From Streptosporangium violaceochromogenes (GTDB taxonomy: Bacteria > Actinomycetota > Actinomycetes > Streptosporangiales > Streptosporangiaceae), in assembly GCF_014654615.1 (NCBI RefSeq), contig NZ_BNBB01000004.1:1-64000 (forward strand): a stretch of 64,000 nt of DNA. Reading direction: 5' to 3'. The notes beneath the pieces are model-generated. The model searched no databases. It was given only the letters and a program-made list of their open reading frames with translations, and was not told where the DNA came from. Both the position numbers and the translations under genes were made by a program. This document shows positions 27,140-36,197 of this stretch, piece after piece (position 1 is the stretch's first letter; the number at the start of each line of letters is the position of its first letter).

Positions 27140-28369
27140 ATGAGTCTGAGCCTGCGTCCGCTGACCGAAACCGACTGGCCCGACTGGATGCGGCTGAACG
27201 CCGAGGCGTTCGGCAGTGCCGTTCTCCCGCATCGGGCGGAGCTCTACCTGGGCGTCACCGAGTTCGGCCGTTCCCTCGGCGCGTTCGACGGCGGCCGCCT
27301 CGTGGGTGTCACCGCCGTGTGCGGCCTGACCATGACGGTTCCCGGTGGACCGATCCCGGTCGCCGGCGTCACCGCGGTGGGCGTGCTGCCCTCGCATCGC
27401 CGCCGGGGTGTCCTGTCCACGCTGATGCGGCGCCAGCTGGACGACCTGCGCGACGGCGGCGAGGCGGTCGCGGCGCTCTACGCCTCCGAGTCGGCGATCT
27501 ACGGGCGTTTCGGGTACGGCAGGGCCGCCGACAACTTCTTTTTCGACATCCCCCGGCACGGCGGGGCCTTCACCGGTGACGCGCCGGTCGACCCGGCGCT
27601 GCGCCTGCGCCTGGTCGACCCCGCCGAGGGCAGGCCGGTCTTCGAGAAGGTCTTCGAAGGCGTGCTCGAAAGCCGTCCCGGCCTGTACGCCCGCACCCCC
27701 GGCCGCTGGAACGGCGTGCTGTCGGACCACGAGGCCGATCAGGGGGGCGCCGGGCCGCTGCGCGCCGTGATCGCCGAGGACGACCACAGCCCCCGTGGTT
27801 ACGCTCTTTTCCGGATCAAGGCGGACGCCACCCCTCACGACCTGCCGGACGGCGAGCTGCGGCTCAAGGAGATCTTCGGCCTGGACCCGGCCGCCTACGC
27901 GCTGCTCTGGCGGCACGTGCTGGACCGTGACCTGGTCGCCCGGGTCAGGGCGGCGCACCGGCCGGTCGACGATCCGCTGATCCACCTGCTGGCCGAGCCC
28001 CGCCGGTTGAACGCGGGCTGGACCGACGACCTGTGGGTCCGCCTGGTGGACGTGGGGCGGGCGCTCACCGCGCGCCGCTACTCCGCGCCGGTGGAGGTGG
28101 TGATCGAGGTGGAGGACCCCTTCTGCCCGTGGAACGCCCGCCGCTGGCGGCTGTCGGCCGGCCCTTCCGGCGCCCGGTGCGTTCCCGCCGATGGTCCCGC
28201 CGACCTGACCCTCCCGGTCACCCTGCTGGGCGCGGCCTACCTCGGCGGCCGGGCACTCGCCGCCCCGCTGGCGGCGGGGGTGGTGCGCGAGACCCGGGAG
28301 GGGGCGGTCAGGGAGCTGTCCACCGCGATGTCGTGGGACCCGGCCCCCTGGGCGGGCCTGGGCTTCTAA
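27140..28369 (+). CDS. Eis-type GNAT N-acetyltransferase
   Basis: About 409 residues; M. tuberculosis Eis has about 402. Tandem GNAT domains with the acetyl-CoA loop VGVLPSHRRRGVLSTLMR near 86, then a sterol-carrier-like C-terminal domain. Features known to be catalytic in Eis are kept: the conserved Tyr in SESAIYGRFGYG and a C-terminal Phe (GLGF) whose carboxylate is the base. Eis proteins acetylate aminoglycosides at several amines and protein lysines; the native substrate here is unknown. A TACCGT box 7 nt before ATG 27140 indicates a leaderless mRNA; GTG 27131 is in frame. Confidence 0.92.
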   Translation: MSLSLRPLTETDWPDWMRLNAEAFGSAVLPHRAELYLGVTEFGRSLGAFDGGRLVGVTAVCGLTMTVPGGPIPVAGVTAVGVLPSHRRRGVLSTLMRRQLDDLRDGGEAVAALYASESAIYGRFGYGRAADNFFFDIPRHGGAFTGDAPVDPALRLRLVDPAEGRPVFEKVFEGVLESRPGLYARTPGRWNGVLSDHEADQGGAGPLRAVIAEDDHSPRGYALFRIKADATPHDLPDGELRLKEIFGLDPAAYALLWRHVLDRDLVARVRAAHRPVDDPLIHLLAEPRRLNAGWTDDLWVRLVDVGRALTARRYSAPVEVVIEVEDPFCPWNARRWRLSAGPSGARCVPADGPADLTLPVTLLGAAYLGGRALAAPLAAGVVRETREGAVRELSTAMSWDPAPWAGLGF

Positions 28370-28416
28370 CCGGACGGGACGGCGGCGGCCGGCGGGGCGC
28401 GGGTTATGGTGAGGCC

Positions 28417-28593
28417 ATGACACTGCAGAGCTTGCAGATCACCGCGACCGTCGCGATGCGGGCCCGTGACGTCTCCCGGCCCACGCGCGAGCAGCAGGAG
28501 GCCGCCGACCGGCGGCCCCTGCGCGACGAGAACGCGCGCAGGGACAGGGAGGAGACCTCGCGCAGGGACAGGGAGTCCTCCCGCCGCGGATAG
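28417..28593 (+). CDS. 58-residue charged hypothetical protein
   Basis: Begins MTLQSLQITATVAMRARDVS, then becomes a run of Arg, Asp and Glu (RRDREETSRRDRESSRRG), probably disordered. A TATGGT box lies 6 nt before the ATG, the same leaderless architecture as its neighbours, which supports a real gene. It ends 13 bp from the convergent rpiB. No family recognised. Confidence 0.6.
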   Translation: MTLQSLQITATVAMRARDVSRPTREQQEAADRRPLRDENARRDREETSRRDRESSRRG

Positions 28594-28606
28594 AGCGGCA
28601 CCGGCG

Positions 28607-29074
28607 CTACGGCAGCGGCGGAAGCTGGCCGATCGTCTCGTAGGAGGTGAGCTGGGCGATCCGGCGGTTGTGGCGCTCGACCCCCGAGTAGGGGGTGCTC
28701 AGGAAGGTCTCGACGAAGCCGGTCGCCTCCTCCTGGGTGTGCATCCGCGCGCCGAGGCTGATCACGTTGGCGTTGTTGTGCTCGCGGGCGAGCTTCGCGG
28801 TGTCGTCGCTCCAGGCCAGGGCCGCGCGGATGCCGCGCACCTTGTTGGCCGCGATCTGCTCGCCGTTGCCCGAGCCTCCGATGACGACGCCCAGGCTGCC
28901 GGGATCGCCCACGACCCCCTCGGCCGCGCGCAGCACGAAGGGCGGGTAGTCGTCCTCCGCGTCGTAGACGAACGGGCCACAGTCCGTGACCTCGTGGCCG
29001 TGCTCCTTCAGCCAGGAGACGACGTGGTTTTTGAGCTCATAGCCGGCATGGTCGGCACCGATGTAGACGCGCAC
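28607..29074 (-). CDS. rpiB: ribose-5-phosphate isomerase B
   Basis: 155 residues, LacAB/RpiB family. Interconverts ribose-5-phosphate and ribulose-5-phosphate. N-terminal GADHAGYELK and the anion-binding IGGSGNGEQIAANK are present, with Glu72 in the position of the catalytic Cys of E. coli RpiB, as in mycobacterial enzymes. His and Arg residues (HNNANVISLGAR) complete the site. The M. tuberculosis order rpiB-nitroreductase-pepN is kept here, with def, a membrane protein and an aldehyde dehydrogenase inserted. Confidence 0.95.
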   Translation of the reverse strand: MRVYIGADHAGYELKNHVVSWLKEHGHEVTDCGPFVYDAEDDYPPFVLRAAEGVVGDPGSLGVVIGGSGNGEQIAANKVRGIRAALAWSDDTAKLAREHNNANVISLGARMHTQEEATGFVETFLSTPYSGVERHNRRIAQLTSYETIGQLPPLP

Positions 29075-29172
29075 CCGCCCAGTTTCGCAGGTGTATCCGG
29101 ACGGCTTGACCTCAACCCCGGCTAAAGTAATGACCGGCCAGCGATAAGAACCCTTACAAGAGAGAATTTCGC

Positions 29173-29661
29173 ATGCGTGACATCCGAGTGGTCGGGGACC
29201 CGGTCCTGCGCACCCCCGCCGACACGGTCACCGACTTCGACCGCGATCTGCGCCGCCTGATCGACGAGATGTTCGACGCGATGTACGCCGCCCAGGGCGT
29301 CGGCCTGGCCGGGCCGCAGATCGGCGTGTCGAAGCGGGTCTTCGTCTACGACTGCAGCAATCGCAAGGGGCACCTGATCAACCCCGTGCTGACGGTCGAC
29401 GACGAGACCCAGATCCTCGACGAGGAGGGGTGCCTGTCGATCCCCGGGCGCGAGAGCGGCACCCCGATCTACGCCAAGACCCCCCGCGCCGCCGGCGTCA
29501 CCGTCCAGGGCCTCGACCGTCTGGGCCGTCCGGTCCGGGTCAAGGCCCGCGGCCTGCTCGCGCGCTGCTTCCAGCACGAGACCGACCACCTCGACGGCAT
29601 GCTCTACGTCGACCGGCTGGCCAAGGACGCCGCGCGGAAGGTCTTGCTCCAGGCGCCCTGA
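29173..29661 (+). CDS. def: peptide deformylase
   Basis: 162 residues. Removes the formyl group from nascent proteins; Fe/Zn hydrolase. All three motifs are intact: GVGLAGPQ (42-49), EGCLS (85-89, metal Cys) and HETDH (135-139). The short C-terminus and internal layout fit the actinobacterial PDF type. AAGAGAG precedes ATG 29173. Divergent from rpiB. The usual fmt partner is not adjacent. Confidence 0.95.
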   Translation: MRDIRVVGDPVLRTPADTVTDFDRDLRRLIDEMFDAMYAAQGVGLAGPQIGVSKRVFVYDCSNRKGHLINPVLTVDDETQILDEEGCLSIPGRESGTPIYAKTPRAAGVTVQGLDRLGRPVRVKARGLLARCFQHETDHLDGMLYVDRLAKDAARKVLLQAP

Positions 29662-29667
29662 CCCGGG

Positions 29668-29682
29668 CGGGAGTCCCTCCCG
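29668..29682. terminator. short terminator hairpin after def
   Basis: CGGGAG-TCC-CTCCCG seven bases after the def stop, followed by GCCCCCCTTT. It separates the convergent def and membrane protein genes. Confidence 0.5.
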
Positions 29683-29728
29683 GCCCCCCTTTCGGCCCTC
29701 CCCGCCGCCCTTGGGGGCCGACGCCTTC

Positions 29729-30259
29729 TCAAGGGCTCGATCGGTGCCCGCCCGGTGCTTCCCCGGCGTCCCCGTCCCCCGCCGTCCCGGGCGTCCCCCG
29801 AGGGCCCGCCGGGGCGGAGGAGGCGTCCGCGCCCCGGGCGGAGGCCGTCCCCCGGCGGCGTGTCAGGGGCCGGCAGGCCAGTCCGAGTCCGGCGGCCAGC
29901 AGCAGCACGACCACGACCCACTCGTTGGAGCCGCCGGGACCGTAGACGTGGCCCCGGCGACCGGTGTCGAAGGCCCGCACGGTCTGGCCGGGGGCGAAGG
30001 CGTCCCGGTCGCCTCCGTAGAACCCGACGTCGTGACGGACCGTCCGGCCGGCGCGGAACTCGCCCGTCCAGGTGCACTGCTCGTGACCGGGGTGCTGCAC
30101 ACACTCGACCCGCCGGGCGGTGAAGGTGCCCCAGGTGCCCTCACCCCGGAGCGCCGCCAGGGCGGGCCCGAGGTTCCACAGGGCGAGCAGGACCAGCAGG
30201 AGCCCTCCCGCGACGACCACCGAATCGAACGCGCTGACACGTTTGGTGCCCCGTCTCAT
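29729..30259 (-). CDS. two-helix membrane protein, unknown function
   Basis: 176 residues. A first membrane helix (VVVAGGLLLVLLALWNLG, residues 14-31) is followed by an extracytoplasmic part of about 75 residues with a Cys pair (RRVECVQHPGHEQCTWTGEF) suggesting a disulphide. A second helix (EWVVVVLLLAAGLGLAC) precedes a disordered Gly/Pro/Ala-rich cytoplasmic tail of 45 residues. ATG 30259 is preceded by GGAGG with 7-nt spacing; the frame continues upstream without support. Resembles DUF3592-type membrane proteins in layout, but I cannot assign a family. Confidence 0.75.
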   Translation of the reverse strand: MRRGTKRVSAFDSVVVAGGLLLVLLALWNLGPALAALRGEGTWGTFTARRVECVQHPGHEQCTWTGEFRAGRTVRHDVGFYGGDRDAFAPGQTVRAFDTGRRGHVYGPGGSNEWVVVVLLLAAGLGLACRPLTRRRGTASARGADASSAPAGPRGTPGTAGDGDAGEAPGGHRSSP

Positions 30260-30374
30260 GCGGCGCCCTCCGAAAGGAGTGAGGGGACGCTTGCCCTTGG
30301 GCCGGTTTACCCACAACCTCCCGCGCTGACGACTCGATCCGTACGACGACGCGCCGTCACGCCCGCCGGCCGGA

Positions 30375-31784
30375 TCAGAACTGGACCGCCTTGACCTCCA
30401 GGTACTCCTCCAGCCCGAACTCCCCCAGCTCGCGGCCCAGCCCCGACTGCTTGTACCCCCCGAAGGGGGCCAGCGGGTTGAACCGGCCGCCGTTGACGGC
30501 GACCTGACCGGTGCGCAGGCGGCGGGCCACGGCGAGCGCGTGGTCCTCGTCACCGGCCCACACCGCGCCGGCGAGACCGTAGGGGGTGCCGTCGGCGATG
30601 GCGACGGCCTCGTCCTCGCCCCGCGTGTAGGGAACGATCACCAGAACCGGGCCGAAGATCTCCTCCTGTTCGATCACCATTCCGGGCTCGACCCCGGCGA
30701 AGACCGTCGGCTCGACGTAGAAGCCCCGCTCCAGGGGGCTGTCGGTGCCCCCGGCCACCAGCCTGGCCCCCTCCTCCTGCCCCCGGTTGATGTAGCGGAC
30801 CACCCGGTCGCGCTGCGCCGCCGAGACCAGCGGGCCGATCCGGGTGAGCTCGTCGAAGGGGTCGCCCACGGTGTACCCACGCGCGGCCTCGACGGCGAGC
30901 CCGACGGCCTCGTCGTACCGGTCACGATGAACGATCATGCGGGTCCAGGCCGAGCAGGTCTGGCCGGAGTTGACGAAGGCGTTGGCCACGGTCGTTCTGA
31001 CCGCGGTGGCCAGGTCGGCGTCCGGCAGGATCACGCTGGCCGACTTGCCGCCGAGCTCCAGGGCCACCCGTTTGACGGTCTCGGCGGCGAGCGCGCCGAC
31101 CCGCCGCCCGGCCCCGGTCGAGCCGGTGAACGAGACCATGTCCACGCCGGGATGGGTGACCAGCGCCTCGCCCACCACCGGGCCGTAACCGCTCACCATG
31201 TTGAACACCCCCCGGGGAAGACCCGCCTCCTCGAAGATCTCCGCGAGCGCGTAGGCGGCGAGCGGCGCCACCTCACTGGGCTTCAGCACCACCGTGCAAC
31301 CGGCGGCGAGCGCGGGTCCCACCTTGCACACGACCTGGTGGAGCGGGTAGTTCCACGGCGTGATCGCCGCGACCACTCCGACCGGCTCCCGGAAGATCCG
31401 GGAGTTGCCGACGCGGCCGCCCTCGAAGTCGTAGGTCGCCGCCAGCCGGGCGTAGGAGGCCAGCACCGACGCCGGCATCAGCGTGTGCACCTTCGTCGCC
31501 ATGGCGTACGGCGCGCCCAGGTCGGCGGCGATGGTGCGGGCCATCTGCTCGGAACGGGACCCGATCAGCTCGGCGGCGGCGGCGAGGATCTCGCCCCGGG
31601 CGGCGGCGGGCGTACCCGACCAGGAGGGCAGCGCCGCGCGGGCGGCGGCCACGGCGGCCTCGACGTCGGCGGGCGACCCGGCGGGCACCCTGTCGATCGT
31701 CTCCTCGGTCGCGGGGTTGACGACGCCGACGCTCTCGCCGGAGGCCGACGCCCTCCAGGCTCCGTCCAGATAGAGATGACGCAT
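30375..31784 (-). CDS. NAD(P)-dependent aldehyde dehydrogenase
   Basis: 469 residues. Oxidises an aldehyde to the acid. Motifs: TPWNYPL and KPSEVAPL (cofactor), FTGSTGAG, catalytic Glu in ALELGGKSA, catalytic Cys in NSGQTCSAWTR, and the C-terminal NPLAPFGGYKQSGLGRE. The start is read as ATG 31784 (MRHLYLDG) behind AAAGGA; ATG 31793 is also in frame. It lies 93 bp downstream of the nitroreductase gene on the same strand and may be co-transcribed. Substrate unknown. Confidence 0.93.
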   Translation of the reverse strand: MRHLYLDGAWRASASGESVGVVNPATEETIDRVPAGSPADVEAAVAAARAALPSWSGTPAAARGEILAAAAELIGSRSEQMARTIAADLGAPYAMATKVHTLMPASVLASYARLAATYDFEGGRVGNSRIFREPVGVVAAITPWNYPLHQVVCKVGPALAAGCTVVLKPSEVAPLAAYALAEIFEEAGLPRGVFNMVSGYGPVVGEALVTHPGVDMVSFTGSTGAGRRVGALAAETVKRVALELGGKSASVILPDADLATAVRTTVANAFVNSGQTCSAWTRMIVHRDRYDEAVGLAVEAARGYTVGDPFDELTRIGPLVSAAQRDRVVRYINRGQEEGARLVAGGTDSPLERGFYVEPTVFAGVEPGMVIEQEEIFGPVLVIVPYTRGEDEAVAIADGTPYGLAGAVWAGDEDHALAVARRLRTGQVAVNGGRFNPLAPFGGYKQSGLGRELGEFGLEEYLEVKAVQF

Positions 31785-31877
31785 GGATTCCATCCTTTCC
31801 GTTCCAGCCGCCTCGGAGCGAGAAGTCGGGGCGCCCGGCCCCGCCCGGCGGATGGGCGGGAATCCGCCGGTCGGACG

Positions 31878-32498
31878 TCAGTCGAAGATCGGCGGCCGGG
31901 TGCGAGAGCGCTTGAGCTCGAAGAAACCGTCGATGCCGGCCACCAGGCGGACGCCGTCCCACAGCTTGGCCGCCTCCTCGCCCTTGGGGGCGGGCGAGAC
32001 GACCGGGCCGAAGAAGGCGACCCCCTCCACCGAGATCACCGGGGTGCCGACCTCCTGCCCGACCCGCCCGATGCCGTCGTCGTGCGAGGCGCGCAGGGCC
32101 TCGTCGAACTCCTTCGACTCCATCGCCTCGGCGAACCCGCGGTCGAGCCCGGCGGCCTCCAGCGCCTCCTCGACGGTCTCACGGAGCTCCGCCGGCCTGC
32201 CGATCCCGCCCCGGTTGTGAAGACGCACGCCGAGCTCGGTGTAGAGGCGGCCGACCGTCTCCGAGCCGTATTTCCCCTGCACGGCGGCGACGACACGGAC
32301 CGGGCCCAGGGCCAGGGAGACGGCCTCGCGGTACTCCCGGGACACGTCCTTGTCCTCGTTGAGAACGGTGAGACTCATGACGTGCCAGCGCGGCTCAATG
32401 GGCCGGACCTTCTCCACCTCCAGCAGCCAGCGGGAGGTCATCCAGGCGTACGGGCAGAACGGGTCGAACCAGAAGTCGACCGGAACACGCTCAGTCAT
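31878..32498 (-). CDS. DsbA/FrnE-like mycothiol-dependent nitroreductase, Rv2466c family
   Basis: 206 residues, thioredoxin fold with a helical insertion. The N-terminal DFWFDPFCPYAWMTSRWLLE aligns with Rv2466c, whose active site I recall as CPWC; here it is C-P-Y-A, so only the nucleophilic Cys remains. VGTPVISVEGVAFFGPVV supplies the cis-Pro loop. The ending FFELKRSRTRPPIFD is characteristic of the family. Rv2466c uses mycothiol and activates nitro-prodrugs. Divergent from pepN, exactly as in M. tuberculosis. Confidence 0.9.
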   Translation of the reverse strand: MTERVPVDFWFDPFCPYAWMTSRWLLEVEKVRPIEPRWHVMSLTVLNEDKDVSREYREAVSLALGPVRVVAAVQGKYGSETVGRLYTELGVRLHNRGGIGRPAELRETVEEALEAAGLDRGFAEAMESKEFDEALRASHDDGIGRVGQEVGTPVISVEGVAFFGPVVSPAPKGEEAAKLWDGVRLVAGIDGFFELKRSRTRPPIFD

Positions 32499-32718
32499 CT
32501 TTCGGCTTTCTCATCGCGCGGACCTTCGCATGGCGACAACCCGCACCCCTGGTTTCCTATTCCTGATGCAGGTTATTGCCTTGACCGGCGGTGTTGCCCC
32601 CGAAGATGGGCGGGTGTCGAATCCCCGTCCTCCGGGGGCGACGGCCCCGGTCTCCACATGGCAGGATTCAGGCACCCCTTCTCAACGAAGCGGGGGAAGT
32701 CGTGACGAGGGAGCGGCA
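32499..32718. promoter_or_regulatory. divergent nitroreductase/pepN promoter region
   Basis: 220 bp between divergent starts; no gene is seen. The pepN start is set by GAGGGAGCGG before GTG 32719. Confidence 0.5.
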
Positions 32719-35286
32719 GTGGCAGGCAATCTGACCCGTGAAGAGGCGCGGGAGCGCGCGCGGTTGATCAGCGTCCAGTCCTACGACGTGGCGCTTGACC
32801 TGACCGAGGGGGAGGAACGTTTCGAGAGCATCACCACGGTTTGCTTCACCAGCACCCGTGCCGGCGCCGAAACCTTCATCGACCTCGCGGGCGCCAAGGT
32901 GCGCAGGGCGATCCTGAACGGCGTCGAGTTGGACGTGAGCCGCTACGACCCCGAGACCGGGCGGCTGCCCCTGCCGGGCCTGGCCCAGACCAACAGGCTG
33001 CGCGTCGACGCCGACTGCTCGTACATGCGCACCGGTGAGGGGCTGCACCGCTTCGTCGACCCCGTCGACGGCAACGTCTACCTGCACAGCCAGTTCGAGA
33101 CCGCGGACGCCCACCGGATGTACGCCTGTTTCGATCAGCCCGACCTGAAGGCCGCCTTCGAGCTCACCGTGCTCGCGCCGTCGGACTGGGAGGTCGTCTC
33201 CAACGCGGCGCCCGACTCGGTCCGGGAGCTGGAGGAGCACCGGGGACGTCACGGGGCGCTCCAGGCGGCCAGACGCTGGCACTTCCCCGCCACGCCGGTG
33301 CTGTCGACCTACATCACCGCGCTGTGCGCCGGGCCGTACCACAAGGTGACCTCCGAGCACGACGGCATCCCGCTCGGCCTGTACTGCCGGGCCTCGCTCG
33401 CCGAGCACCTCGACCCCGACAACCTCTTCGAGGTCACCCGGCAGGGCTTCGACTTCTTCCACAAGGTCTTCGGCGTCCGCTACCCCTTCGGGAAGTACGA
33501 CCAGCTCTTCGTGCCCGAGTTCAACGCCGGCGCGATGGAGAACGCCGGGTGCGTGACGTTCCTGGAGGACTACGTCTTCCGCTCCCGCGTCACGGACGCG
33601 ATCATCGAGCGCCGCGCCGAGACGATCCTGCACGAGATGGCGCACATGTGGTTCGGCGACCTGGTCACCATGCGCTGGTGGGACGACCTGTGGCTGAACG
33701 AGTCGTTCGCCACCTACGCCTCGGTGCTCTGCCAGGCGGAGGCCACCCGCTGGGGTCAGGGCGCGTGGACGACGTTCGCCAACGTGGAGAAGGCCTGGGC
33801 CTACCGCCAGGACCAGCTCCCCACGACGCACCCCATCGCCGCCGACATCGTCGACATGCACGCCGTCGAGGTCAACTTCGACGGCATCACCTACGCCAAG
33901 GGCGCCTCGGTGCTCAAGCAGCTCGTCGCCTACGTCGGGCTGGAGAACTTCCTGGCCGGCGTCCGCGACTACTTCAACGAGCACGCCTGGGGCAACACCG
34001 AGCTCAAGGACCTGCTCGCCGCGCTGGAGCGCACCTCCGGGCGCGACCTGTCCTCCTGGTCCAAAGAGTGGCTGGAGACCTCCTGGGTCAACACGCTGCG
34101 CCCGTCGTTCACCGTCGACCCCGAGGGCCGTTTCCTGGAGTTCGACGTGCTTCAGGAGGCCCCGGCCGACTACCCGACGCTGCGTTCGCACCGCGTGGCC
34201 ATCGGCCTGTACTCCCTGCGCGACGGCGCGCTGGTCCGCACCCGGCGGGTCGAGCTCGACGTGGTCGGCGCCCGTACGGCGGTGCCCGAGCTGGTCGGCG
34301 AGGTCCAGCCGGACCTGGTCCTGATCAACGACGACGACCTGACCTACGCCAAGGTCCGGCTCGACGAACGCTCGCTGCAGACCCTGGTCGAGGGCGGCAT
34401 CGCGAAGTTCACCGAGTCCCTCCCCCGTGCCCTGTGCTGGTCGGCGGCCTGGGACATGACCCGCGACGCCGAGATGTCCACCCGCGACTACGTCGTCCTG
34501 GTGAACTCCGGCATCGCGTCGGTCAAGGACATCACCGTCGTGCAGACCGTCCTGCGCCAGGCCCGCCAGGCGGTCCAGCAGTACGCCGACCCCGCCTGGC
34601 GCGCGGAGGGCCTGGCCCTGCTGGCCTCCTCGCTGCGCTCCCTCGTCTCCGGCGCCGACCCCGGCTCCGACCACCAGCTCGCCTATCTCAACGCCCTGTC
34701 CATGGTGGCGGCCTCCGCCGAGGACCTGTCGTTCCTGAAGGGGCTGCTGGACGGCACGACCGTGCTGGAGGGCCTGACCGTGGACGCCGACCTGCGCTGG
34801 ACGCTGGTCCAGGCCCTGGTCTCCGGCGGCGTCCTCGGCGAGGAGGACGTCGCCGCCGAGCTGCGGCGCGACGCCACGGCCACCGGTGAGCGCTCCGCCG
34901 CGCTCTCCCGCGCCACGCTCCCGACCCCCGAGGGCAAGGCCGCCGCCTGGAGCGCCATCACCGGGGGCAAGCTGAGCGGCGCCCTGCTCCGCTCGACCAT
35001 CGTCGGCTTCATGGACCCACGGCACCCGGACCTGCTGGAGCCGTACGCCGGGAAGTACTTCGACGAGATCGGCCGGATCTGGAAGTCCTGGACCTCCGAC
35101 AGCGCCCAGAACTTCGCCAACGGCTGCTACCCCGCCCTGGAGATCTCCCCGCGGACCGTGGCCAGGACCCACGACCTGATCGCCGAGACCCAGCCGCCGC
35201 ACGCGCTCAGGCGCCTGCTGCTGGAGGGCGCCGACGGCATCAGCCGGGCTCTGCGTGCCCAGGCCAAGGACGGCGCGGCGGCCTGA
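32719..35286 (+). CDS. pepN: aminopeptidase N (M1 family)
   Basis: 855 residues. Zinc aminopeptidase of the cytoplasm. Substrate motif GAMEN at residue 271. Zinc site HEMAH at 305-309 with the third ligand Glu 19 residues later in NESFA (327-331). Proton-donor Tyr near FDGITYAKGASVL. The ERAP1-like C-terminal helical domain fills the last 340 residues. GTG 32719 follows GAGGGAG; the frame upstream is not coding. It belongs to the rpiB-nitroreductase-pepN backbone conserved with mycobacteria. Confidence 0.97.
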   Translation: MAGNLTREEARERARLISVQSYDVALDLTEGEERFESITTVCFTSTRAGAETFIDLAGAKVRRAILNGVELDVSRYDPETGRLPLPGLAQTNRLRVDADCSYMRTGEGLHRFVDPVDGNVYLHSQFETADAHRMYACFDQPDLKAAFELTVLAPSDWEVVSNAAPDSVRELEEHRGRHGALQAARRWHFPATPVLSTYITALCAGPYHKVTSEHDGIPLGLYCRASLAEHLDPDNLFEVTRQGFDFFHKVFGVRYPFGKYDQLFVPEFNAGAMENAGCVTFLEDYVFRSRVTDAIIERRAETILHEMAHMWFGDLVTMRWWDDLWLNESFATYASVLCQAEATRWGQGAWTTFANVEKAWAYRQDQLPTTHPIAADIVDMHAVEVNFDGITYAKGASVLKQLVAYVGLENFLAGVRDYFNEHAWGNTELKDLLAALERTSGRDLSSWSKEWLETSWVNTLRPSFTVDPEGRFLEFDVLQEAPADYPTLRSHRVAIGLYSLRDGALVRTRRVELDVVGARTAVPELVGEVQPDLVLINDDDLTYAKVRLDERSLQTLVEGGIAKFTESLPRALCWSAAWDMTRDAEMSTRDYVVLVNSGIASVKDITVVQTVLRQARQAVQQYADPAWRAEGLALLASSLRSLVSGADPGSDHQLAYLNALSMVAASAEDLSFLKGLLDGTTVLEGLTVDADLRWTLVQALVSGGVLGEEDVAAELRRDATATGERSAALSRATLPTPEGKAAAWSAITGGKLSGALLRSTIVGFMDPRHPDLLEPYAGKYFDEIGRIWKSWTSDSAQNFANGCYPALEISPRTVARTHDLIAETQPPHALRRLLLEGADGISRALRAQAKDGAAA

Positions 35287-35293
35287 CGCCCCT

Positions 35294-35336
35294 GGGGCCC
35301 GCCGGACCGGGAGCGCCCCGGTGGCCGGCGGGCCCC
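35294..35336. terminator. terminator between pepN and FHA gene
   Basis: Perfect 12-bp GC stem (35294-35305 with 35325-35336) with a further ACCGGG/CCCGGT inner stem, 8 bp after the pepN stop. Serves both convergent genes. Confidence 0.8.
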
Positions 35337-35402
35337 CGCGTCCGTCCGCGACACCGCCCAGGCGCTTTTCGGGGCCGTCCTCCCCGGAGGCCGTCCTTCC
35401 GT

Positions 35403-36107
35403 TCACGATGGGGGGCGGCCCCGTGTCTCCAGCAGCGCCAGGTGCTCGGTCCTGACCAGGTCGTGCCCCAGTGCCATGGACACCAGCGCCGCGCGCTGCC
35501 GGTCGGGCCTGCCCGGCCGGTCGGGCGTCCGCACGCGGAGCTTCACCCGCGCGAGGTAGTCGAGGTGGAAGTTGACCGCCGCGCGGCCGAGGCCGAGGTC
35601 GGCGAGGCGGATGATGATCTCCGGAACGGTCGGGATCACGGTGGAGAGCGGGTCGCGCAGCCGGGGCTCGCAGAGCGCGACCAGGATCAGGAAGTATTTC
35701 GCGGTGACGTCGAGCCGAGCGGGCCGCGCGCTCTCCCTCCCGCACCGGGACACCTCGGGCCGCAGCAGCAGGTGCTCGGGGGCGAAGACCAGAAACGACG
35801 TCGTGTCACAGGGAAGGCGCACCCTGGCCAGTTCGAAGGGGATGGGGGCGCGCACGCGCCCCGGCGGCACCCTGACGAACTCGCCGCCGTCGGGGTTGTC
35901 CACCACGTAGGTCGCCGAACGGCTCAGATTGGAGATCATCCAGTAGTCGTCCACCGCGTCGATCCGGCCGGCCGAGGGCGAGATCGAGGGGTCGGGCAGC
36001 ACCAGATCCGCCGGACCGCGGCCGAAGGTGGCGTGCTCGCCGGGGGCGAGCTCCAGCACCCGCTCCCCTCTTCGAACGAGGATTGCCGAAAGCTTACCAT
36101 CACTCAC
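35403..36107 (-). CDS. FHA-domain protein with C-terminal winged-helix-like region
   Basis: 234 residues. Residues about 10-85 look like a forkhead-associated fold: VLELAPGEHATFGRGPADLV, then DPSISPSAGRIDAVDDYWMI and SNLSRSATYVV. They contain the FGR, S-x-S-x-x-AGRI and SN signature positions that bind phosphothreonine. The C-terminal half (LDVTAKYFLILVALCEPRLR to INFHLDYLARVKL-like helices) resembles a winged helix. GTG 36107 has AAGGA 8 nt upstream, better than GTG 36128. Last gene of the leftward ctaJ-DUF5130-membrane protein-FHA group. May read Ser/Thr kinase signals. Confidence 0.8.
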   Translation of the reverse strand: MSDGKLSAILVRRGERVLELAPGEHATFGRGPADLVLPDPSISPSAGRIDAVDDYWMISNLSRSATYVVDNPDGGEFVRVPPGRVRAPIPFELARVRLPCDTTSFLVFAPEHLLLRPEVSRCGRESARPARLDVTAKYFLILVALCEPRLRDPLSTVIPTVPEIIIRLADLGLGRAAVNFHLDYLARVKLRVRTPDRPGRPDRQRAALVSMALGHDLVRTEHLALLETRGRPPS

Positions 36108-36197
36108 GGCGACGATCCTTGCGCACACGGTGACCTTTCGTGGAGAAGTCGCCGAGAAAGGGAGGGCCGCGGAGCGGGCGACAGGGGCGGCGAGGGC

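Noticed and set aside
32668..35745. 1025-codon open frame on the - strand
   Set aside because: Antisense of pepN, with repetitive Gly/Val/Arg/Asp composition; pepN carries all the M1 motifs.
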